From an uncultured Blautia sp. (GTDB lineage Bacteria > Bacillota > Clostridia > Lachnospirales > Lachnospiraceae): a stretch of DNA of 64,000 nt. Positions 59,426-64,000 of this stretch are shown here, one piece after another (position 1 is the first letter of the stretch; each line of letters opens with the position of its first letter). The DNA is taken from the NCBI GenBank assembly GCA_900549015.1, contig URMH01000007.1:16926-80925 (forward strand). The letters are read 5' to 3'. A program made the translations under genes and the position numbers. The notes under the pieces were generated by a model. That model did not search any database. It was not told where the DNA came from and saw only the letters and a list, made by a program, of their open reading frames with translations.

Positions 59426-60132
59426 AGGAAAAGATACTTGTAATTGAGGATGATGTACAGATTTCCAATTTTATTATGTACACGCTGGAAAATGAAGGAT
59501 TTTCTGTGAAAGGTGTGACGAAAGGAAGAGAAGGGCTTTGTCATATCAAAAAAGAGGAGACAGACCTGGTGCTCCTTGACCTGGGACTTCCGGATATAGA
59601 TGGAATGGAGGTTTTACGGGAAATCCGAAAAGACTGGGAGATGCCGGTGATCATTGTATCTGCAAGGGATCAGGACAGAGAAAAGGCAGATGCGCTTGAC
59701 GAGGGAGCGGACGATTATCTCACAAAGCCCTTTTCCACAACAGAGCTTATGGCAAGAATCCGTGTGGCACTCCGTCATTATAACAGAATGAAGTGGCAGC
59801 AGGAGCCGCAAAAGGAGGAAACGACATACGTAAACGGAGGACTTTTTCTTGATACGGAAAAGCATATGGTATTAAAAAACGGAGAGGAAATCTATCTGTC
59901 TCCGCTGGAATATAATCTTCTTCTTTTATTTATGAAGAATCAGGGAAAGGTACTTACTTATGGGTATATTTTAAAGAATGTGTGGGGAGAAGGGTACGGA
60001 CAGGATACACAGGTTCTCCGTACCGTCATGGCGTCCACAAGAAGAAAAATAGAGGACAATCCGGGAAAACCAAAGTATATTCTTACTGAAATCGGAGTTG
60101 GATACCGAATGAAGGAACAGGAAGTGAAATAA
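59422..60132 (+). CDS. kdpE: OmpR-family response regulator, KdpE-like
   Basis: 236 aa. The receiver has ILVIEDDVQISN, phosphoacceptor Asp53 (LVLLDLGLP) and Lys in YLTKPFS. A winged-helix Trans_reg_C domain lies at ~135-230 (LSPLEYNLLLLFMKNQGKVLT, RRKIEDNPGKPKYILTEIGVGYRM). OmpR-type regulators bind 11-bp direct repeats, and two pairs of such repeats lie just after this gene (60138-60185). Coupled to the KdpD-like kinase. Potassium control is the family role, not shown here. Confidence 0.88.
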   Translation: MKEKILVIEDDVQISNFIMYTLENEGFSVKGVTKGREGLCHIKKEETDLVLLDLGLPDIDGMEVLREIRKDWEMPVIIVSARDQDREKADALDEGADDYLTKPFSTTELMARIRVALRHYNRMKWQQEPQKEETTYVNGGLFLDTEKHMVLKNGEEIYLSPLEYNLLLLFMKNQGKVLTYGYILKNVWGEGYGQDTQVLRTVMASTRRKIEDNPGKPKYILTEIGVGYRMKEQEVK

Positions 60133-60137
60133 AAATT

Positions 60138-60201
60138 CTCACAGGATTCTCACAGAAAAAAAGCAATCCTCACACCAATCTCACAGGACTTCAGCTATAA
60201 T
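60138..60201 (+). promoter_or_regulatory. four CTCACA boxes plus -10: OmpR-type operator/promoter
   Basis: CTCACA occurs at 60138, 60149, 60169 and 60180. Within each pair the spacing is 11 bp, one helical turn; the pairs are 31 bp apart. A perfect TATAAT follows at 60196-60201, and the last box sits where a -35 would be. This is the layout of an activated OmpR/PhoB-class promoter, here for the TPR gene at 60229. Confidence 0.75.
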
Positions 60202-60228
60202 AAAGACAAATCAAGGAGGTGCTTTATT

Positions 60229-60663
60229 ATGATGAGTATGACAATGGATGAGAAAATGATCGAGGACTGCAGAGAGCAGATTGGAAATAGAGAATTTGTA
60301 AAATGTGAGCAGATGCTTAGAAAAGCGATGGAGGAGGAACCACATTCTGCAGTACCACATAACCTTATGGGAATTCTTCTGGAAAAGAAAGGAGAACATT
60401 CCCTTGCCATGAAACATTTCCGGGCTGCCTATGCGCTGGACCCTTCCTGTGCGGCTGCAAGGTTTAATCTGGAACAGTTTTCTCAGATGGAGAGTGTTTC
60501 TGTAAAATGTGCGTATGCAGACGCAGACTGTCAGCAGGAAAAACCGGTTCGTTTTTTTGTGAAATTTATGAATCCAAAGCATTCTGACAAGGATTGTAAA
60601 AAGGAAGAAAATAATCAAAAGAAAATTCACCATAATAGTCATTTTGCATGGAATTTTAATTGA
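60229..60663 (+). CDS. small TPR-repeat protein, function unknown
   Basis: 144 aa, with GGAGGTG at good spacing. Residues ~15-85 form about two TPR helix pairs (KCEQMLRKAMEEEPHSAVPHN, HSLAMKHFRAAYALDPSCAAA). The remainder is hydrophilic and ends in an Asn/His/Lys-rich tail. No signal peptide or membrane segment. TPRs bind partner proteins. Its promoter carries the four CTCACA boxes, so it is probably a target of the adjacent KdpE-like regulator or of another OmpR-type regulator. What it binds is unknown. Confidence 0.78.
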   Translation: MMSMTMDEKMIEDCREQIGNREFVKCEQMLRKAMEEEPHSAVPHNLMGILLEKKGEHSLAMKHFRAAYALDPSCAAARFNLEQFSQMESVSVKCAYADADCQQEKPVRFFVKFMNPKHSDKDCKKEENNQKKIHHNSHFAWNFN

Positions 60664-60687
60664 TTTTCATCTTCAATGTGCTATAAT
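60660..60687 (+). promoter_or_regulatory. promoter of the antiporter / kinase-like operon
   Basis: TTGATT, 16-bp spacer and an extended -10 (TGC-TATAAT). The -35 overlaps the TPR gene stop codon. The block GTGCTATAATAGCA is also present on the reverse strand at the AraC promoter near 20.8 kb. Confidence 0.65.
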
Positions 60688-60721
60688 AGCAACGTGAAAA
60701 AATGACATCGGAGGTGGAAGT

Positions 60722-62161
60722 GTGAAAAAATTATGGACGTTTTTAAGCGGCACACTTGTGGCTCTTCTGTCCTGTCCTGTTTCTGTTTATGCAGCAGAAA
60801 ACGGCAGTGAAGCCACAGGTGTGCCGCTCTGGCTGTGTATACCGTTTGCAGGGCTTCTCCTGTGTATCGCAGTCATGCCTCTTGTAAAAGGTGAGTGGTG
60901 GGAGGCACATCAGCCCCTTGTTGTGGGATTCTGGATTTTGCTTCTTGTGATTCCTTTTGCAGTAGTATACGGAGCAGGCATGACAGCAGAGACTGTGCTG
61001 GAATGTCTGTTTAATGATTATCTTACTTTTATTGTGCTTTTGTTCGGATTATTCTGTGTATCCGGAAATATTACGATGGAGGGGGATTTTGCAGGCTCTC
61101 CAAGAGTAAACGTAGGTCTTCTTGCCCTTGGAACGCTTCTTTCAAGTTGCATCGGAACGACAGGAGCAAGTATGCTTATGGTGCGTCCCATTATTAAAAT
61201 GAATTCCTGGAGAAAAAGAAAAAGCCACATCATGGTATTTTTTATTTTCCTGGTTTCCAATATGGGAGGATGTTTAACGCCTATAGGCGATCCGCCGCTT
61301 TTAATGGGATTTATGAGAGGGGTTCCGTTTTTCTGGAGTCTTCATCTGTTTCCTATGCTTATATTTAATATGGTAATTCTTCTGTTTGTTTTTTATCATC
61401 TTGACAAGAGAGCATATAAAAAAGACATTGCAGCAGGAGCAAAACCGGATATTCGAAAACCGGGAACAGAGTTCCGCATTGACGGACTTCACAACATCAT
61501 TTTCCTTCTTATGATTGTAGGAGCCGTGATTTTAAGCGGTGTGCTTCCGGGAATGAGCGCATTTCAGGACGCTTCCGGAAATGTCCGCGGAATCCATATT
61601 TTCGGAGAGGTAACATTAGGCTTCCCCTCTGTTATTGAAATCGTGATCATTCTTGCTGCTACCTGGCTGTCCTTTAAGACAACAAATCCGGAGATCAGAA
61701 GAAGAAACCATTTTACCTGGGGCGCGATCAAAGAGGTTGCAGTACTTTTTATCGGGATTTTTATTACCATGCAGCCTGCCCTTATGCTTTTAAAAACAAT
61801 GGGACCGGAGCTTGGCATTACGGCGCCTGCGCAGATGTTCTGGGCGACGGGAGCGCTTTCCAGCTTTCTTGATAATACGCCTACATATCTTGTATTCCTC
61901 ACAACAGCAGGAACACTTGGATTTACAAGTGGAATCACAACTACGCTTGGAATGATTTCCGTAAAAACCCTGACTGCCATTTCCTGTGGAGCCGTATTCA
62001 TGGGAGCGAATACATATATCGGAAATGCGCCGAACTTTATGGTAAAAGCCATTTCTGATGAAAACGGTGTCAATATGCCCTCCTTCTTTGGCTATATGTT
62101 ATGGTCGCTTGCATTTCTGATACCGGTATTTATACTGGATATGCTGGTATTCTTTTTGTAG
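60722..62161 (+). CDS. NhaD-like / ion transporter superfamily membrane protein
   Basis: 479 aa from GTG (GGAGGTGG). A signal-like first helix is followed by about eleven membrane segments. Conserved blocks are SSCIGTTGASMLMVRPII, SNMGGCLTPIGDPPLLMGF (~175-195), SSFLDNTPTYLVF and CGAVFMGANTYIGNAPNFMV. They match the NhaD/ArsB/citrate (IT) superfamily, most like sodium:proton antiporters. It would exchange ions for protons across the cell membrane. Next to a KdpDE-like pair, this suggests an ion-homeostasis locus. Dicarboxylate transport cannot be excluded. Confidence 0.85.
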   Translation: MKKLWTFLSGTLVALLSCPVSVYAAENGSEATGVPLWLCIPFAGLLLCIAVMPLVKGEWWEAHQPLVVGFWILLLVIPFAVVYGAGMTAETVLECLFNDYLTFIVLLFGLFCVSGNITMEGDFAGSPRVNVGLLALGTLLSSCIGTTGASMLMVRPIIKMNSWRKRKSHIMVFFIFLVSNMGGCLTPIGDPPLLMGFMRGVPFFWSLHLFPMLIFNMVILLFVFYHLDKRAYKKDIAAGAKPDIRKPGTEFRIDGLHNIIFLLMIVGAVILSGVLPGMSAFQDASGNVRGIHIFGEVTLGFPSVIEIVIILAATWLSFKTTNPEIRRRNHFTWGAIKEVAVLFIGIFITMQPALMLLKTMGPELGITAPAQMFWATGALSSFLDNTPTYLVFLTTAGTLGFTSGITTTLGMISVKTLTAISCGAVFMGANTYIGNAPNFMVKAISDENGVNMPSFFGYMLWSLAFLIPVFILDMLVFFL

Positions 62162-62176
62162 GGAGGAGGATGAAAT

Positions 62177-63178
62177 ATGCAGGAAAAGTTACAGGCAAAT
62201 AAAGAAAAATGCAGGGAAATTGCAGAGAGACTTTACGAACTGGACGGAGAAGTGTATGCCTGTGTAGGCTCTGCTCTGGGGCGGACCTTCACGGGAGACA
62301 GAGAAAACTGTATTCGTAGTCTTGCAATGCTCATGTATACAAAGCCGGATGGACATCTTCTTCGAAGTGAGATGGCGCTTATCAGCAATATGGCCCGCAC
62401 GATACAGGAGAAAGAAGTGAGAAAGCGTCTTATGATAAAATACGACGGCATTCTTCAGGAAGTGGCGGCTTTGCCGGATACATTCGGTTCGGTAGATATT
62501 CTGGATCTTGCAAGGGCACAGTTGAATACATCAAATCTTCGTCAGAAATTTTCGGAGGATGACCATCTTGTGATCTGTATTGGAAGAACGCAGGGAAGTG
62601 CGGGAAACGATATAGGATTTGCTCTGGCAGATGCGCTTCGTATCAATTATTATGATGCGGAAATTTTTAATCAGGTTATGAAGCGTCTGGAAGCAGATAA
62701 AGATTCAGTCAATGATAAAGCGAGCTTTACAAATTTTGATAAGTATAAAAAGAAAAGTGGATTTCATTTAAAGGAATGGATTCGTGATTTTAACCGTTAT
62801 CACGGATTGCCGACTCAGGACGCCGTATTTTTTAATATGAGCGATCTAATTTGCTCTATGGCGCGCAGCGAGGACTGCATTATTATGGGACGATGTGCAG
62901 ATGCGATTTTGAAAAACAATCACATTCCTCATATCAGTATTTTTATAGATGCACCTTTTGCCATCAGGACCCAGCACGTTATGGAGGCAAGGAATATGAA
63001 CTTTAAGCAGGCGTCCCACTTCTTAAAGAAGATGGACCGGCAGCACAGAAAGTATTATCAGTTCTATTCCGGTGAGAAATGGGGAAATACAGAGAATTAT
63101 GATCTTTGTATCAACAGCGCAAGTTATGGAATCAAAGAAACAGTAGATATGATAGAGAGAATGATACATCAGCAGTAA
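62177..63178 (+). CDS. cytidylate-kinase-like protein with extra N-terminal domain
   Basis: 333 aa with GGGAGGAGG. Residues ~130-330 resemble the cytidylate-kinase-like family: LVICIGRTQGSAGNDIGFALADAL as the nucleotide-binding region (loop GRTQGSAGND in place of a classic P-loop), NYYDAEIFNQV, CIIMGRCADAIL and HISIFIDAPFAIR. Residues 1-~120 are a helical domain I do not recognise. These kinase-like proteins are common beside transporters and their substrates are unknown. It is co-transcribed with the antiporter (15-bp gap) and followed by a terminator. Confidence 0.8.
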   Translation: MQEKLQANKEKCREIAERLYELDGEVYACVGSALGRTFTGDRENCIRSLAMLMYTKPDGHLLRSEMALISNMARTIQEKEVRKRLMIKYDGILQEVAALPDTFGSVDILDLARAQLNTSNLRQKFSEDDHLVICIGRTQGSAGNDIGFALADALRINYYDAEIFNQVMKRLEADKDSVNDKASFTNFDKYKKKSGFHLKEWIRDFNRYHGLPTQDAVFFNMSDLICSMARSEDCIIMGRCADAILKNNHIPHISIFIDAPFAIRTQHVMEARNMNFKQASHFLKKMDRQHRKYYQFYSGEKWGNTENYDLCINSASYGIKETVDMIERMIHQQ

Positions 63179-63181
63179 GAG

Positions 63182-63220
63182 ACAGCCGCAGGCGGAAGAA
63201 ATTTCGTCTGCGGCTGTTTG
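63182..63220. terminator. terminator between convergent genes
   Basis: A 13-bp stem (ACAGCCGCAGGCG with its complement, one G-T pair, 10-nt loop) followed by TTTGT. It lies 6 bp before the DUF2871 stop and probably serves the forward operon. Confidence 0.8.
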
Positions 63221-63226
63221 TATGTT

Positions 63227-63646
63227 TTATTCATTTTTCAGAAGCTCTTTTTTCAGGGAAAGAAGGAGCATGACAAGAGAAATTAGTATAAGAATGTGGG
63301 AAATTCCCGCAAAACCGGAAATCATACCATTCTGTGCGGAGGATAAAACAGTGCCTTTTACTTCCAGGATACCGCGCACCAGCATGGTAACTGCCATAAA
63401 TGGAAGCGCAATATTATAAAGAATTAAAAATTTCCGGAAGCCTTTGGCTTCCAGAAGGGGAAGAGTCCGGCAGAATAGTGCGATAATTAAAAACAGAAGA
63501 GTTCCGAGAACAAGAAGATGTACATGGAGAAGTCCAAGCACGGTTTTTCCGGAATAATTGTTAAATTTTGTAAATTCCCGGTAGAATACGCCGCCTGCCA
63601 TAGCGAGCCAGAAATAAATAAAAGCAGTATTCCATAATTTTTTCAT
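63227..63646 (-). CDS. DUF2871 small membrane protein
   Basis: 139 aa with four membrane helices, beginning MKKLWNTAFIYFWLAMAGGVFYREF and containing LGLLHVHLLVLGTLLFLIIALF, a histidine-rich helix of the DUF2871 family. Function unknown. The start has AAGGAGG. It is expressed from a near-consensus promoter with a palindromic operator at the transcription start, so it is tightly regulated, probably by a TetR-type repressor not encoded in the window. Confidence 0.82.
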   Translation of the reverse strand: MKKLWNTAFIYFWLAMAGGVFYREFTKFNNYSGKTVLGLLHVHLLVLGTLLFLIIALFCRTLPLLEAKGFRKFLILYNIALPFMAVTMLVRGILEVKGTVLSSAQNGMISGFAGISHILILISLVMLLLSLKKELLKNE

Positions 63647-63690
63647 GAGAAAGCCTCCTTATATAATGTAAATATACGGTATCACCAGTT

Positions 63691-63703
63691 TGAACGATGT
63701 TCA
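63691..63703. promoter_or_regulatory. palindromic operator TGAAC-GAT-GTTCA
   Basis: A perfect 5-bp inverted repeat with 3-bp centre, directly downstream of the reverse -10, covering the expected +1 of the DUF2871 gene. Spacing and position fit a TetR-family repressor. Confidence 0.6.
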
Positions 63704-63710
63704 TTTTAAA

Positions 63711-63739
63711 AGTATAATATATCGGATATAATCTGTCAA
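63711..63739 (-). promoter_or_regulatory. promoter of the DUF2871 gene
   Basis: On the reverse strand: perfect TTGACA (63739-63734), 17-bp spacer, TATACT (63716-63711). Confidence 0.85.
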
Positions 63740-63801
63740 GTATTTTTTAATACCATTTTAATTTTATAGTCTGTCATTATAACACTGATTTAAAATTTTT
63801 T

Positions 63802-63811
63802 GTGCTATGAT
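63802..63811 (+). promoter_or_regulatory. possible extended -10 for the small ORF
   Basis: TG-TGC-TATGAT (TATGAT at 63806-63811, preceded by TGC). I see no clear -35. It lies 28 bp before the small ORF. Confidence 0.35.
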
Positions 63812-63839
63812 TGGTTCTGCCAGAAAAGGAAAGAAAGGG

Positions 63840-63965
63840 ATGAAAACAATGGATATAGTTATGATTTTCATTTTGGCGGTCTGTTTTGGAAGCATGAAGC
63901 TTTTAGCAGACTGGTGTGAAAAACAGGTGGGTATAGCCACCGTGTATAAGGAGCTTCCTGTATAA
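63840..63965 (+). CDS. 41-residue membrane peptide, possible KdpF-like leader of a kdp operon
   Basis: An ORF of 41 codons, MKTMDIVMIFILAVCFGSMK at the start, one membrane helix (~4-19) and a short charged tail with ADWCEKQ. AAAGG lies close upstream; the ATG at 63849 has better spacing and could be the real start. I do not recognise it with certainty. A tiny single-helix gene 3.7 kb downstream of KdpD/KdpE-like genes recalls KdpF, which precedes kdpA, but the next gene is outside the window. It might equally be an unrelated small membrane protein. Confidence 0.5.
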   Translation: MKTMDIVMIFILAVCFGSMKLLADWCEKQVGIATVYKELPV

Positions 63966-64000
63966 TAAAAAATGTGGATGTTGAAAATTGAAAATACCTC

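Noticed and set aside
1..64000. tRNA, rRNA, prophage and attachment sites
   Set aside because: I looked for cloverleaf-like and integrase-linked signals and saw none; genes are continuous metabolic and envelope functions.

Overview
The window is from a low-to-moderate GC Gram-positive gut anaerobe, most likely a Lachnospiraceae member (Blautia / [Ruminococcus] gnavus-like). I infer this from the gene families and promoter style; no rRNA or taxonomic marker is present. Genes are dense, with clear Shine-Dalgarno sites, sigma-A promoters and many intrinsic terminators. I see no tRNA, rRNA, CRISPR, IS element or prophage.

Layout. 0-1.7 kb: the 3' end of a RecD2-type helicase and comF. 1.7-5.8 kb: two unrecognised membrane proteins, the c-di-AMP synthase cdaA with its regulator cdaR, and an HPr gene. 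5.9-10.3 kb: two exported wall enzymes carrying cell-wall-binding repeats, an L,D-transpeptidase and a GH25 lysozyme. 10.3-19.9 kb: a surface-polysaccharide cluster, apparently read through from the lysozyme gene. It has a WecE-like aminotransferase, RmlC, a Wzm/Wzt ABC exporter whose ATPase carries a C-terminal glycan-binding domain, a methyltransferase, a kinase-fold protein with a coiled-coil tail, a double-GT2 glycosyltransferase and a DUF2142 membrane protein. 19.9-25.6 kb: fucose genes (AraC regulator, fucI, fucU) plus a membrane-linked XRE regulator, an SH3 surface protein and a broken VOC (glyoxalase-fold) gene.

25.7-36.6 kb: a YesN/YesM two-component pair with a membrane-tethered sugar-binding protein (a probable three-part sugar sensor), followed by an ABC importer with two permeases, one binding protein and two ATPase genes that encode identical proteins. 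36.7-41.7 kb: two paralogous repeat surface proteins, one with a transglutaminase-like domain that lacks its cysteine, and a lipoprotein. 41.8-57.1 kb: rhamnose use (rhaA, rhaB, an ABC importer, rhaM, an AraC regulator and a second YesM/YesN pair), interrupted by two divergent acyltransferases. 57.1-64 kb: a small alarmone synthetase, a KdpD-like/KdpE pair, a TPR protein behind a four-box OmpR-type operator, an NhaD-like antiporter, a cytidylate-kinase-like protein, a DUF2871 protein under a palindromic operator, and a tiny membrane ORF that may begin a kdp operon beyond the edge.

The region links making and capping a (possibly rhamnose-containing) wall glycan with importing and degrading the 6-deoxyhexoses fucose and rhamnose. 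No fuculokinase and no fuculose/rhamnulose-phosphate aldolase lies in the window. The most notable lead is the methyltransferase / kinase-fold / coiled-coil pair beside a Wzt with a glycan-binding domain. It looks like a split version of the WbdD chain terminator known from Gram-negative O-antigen export.
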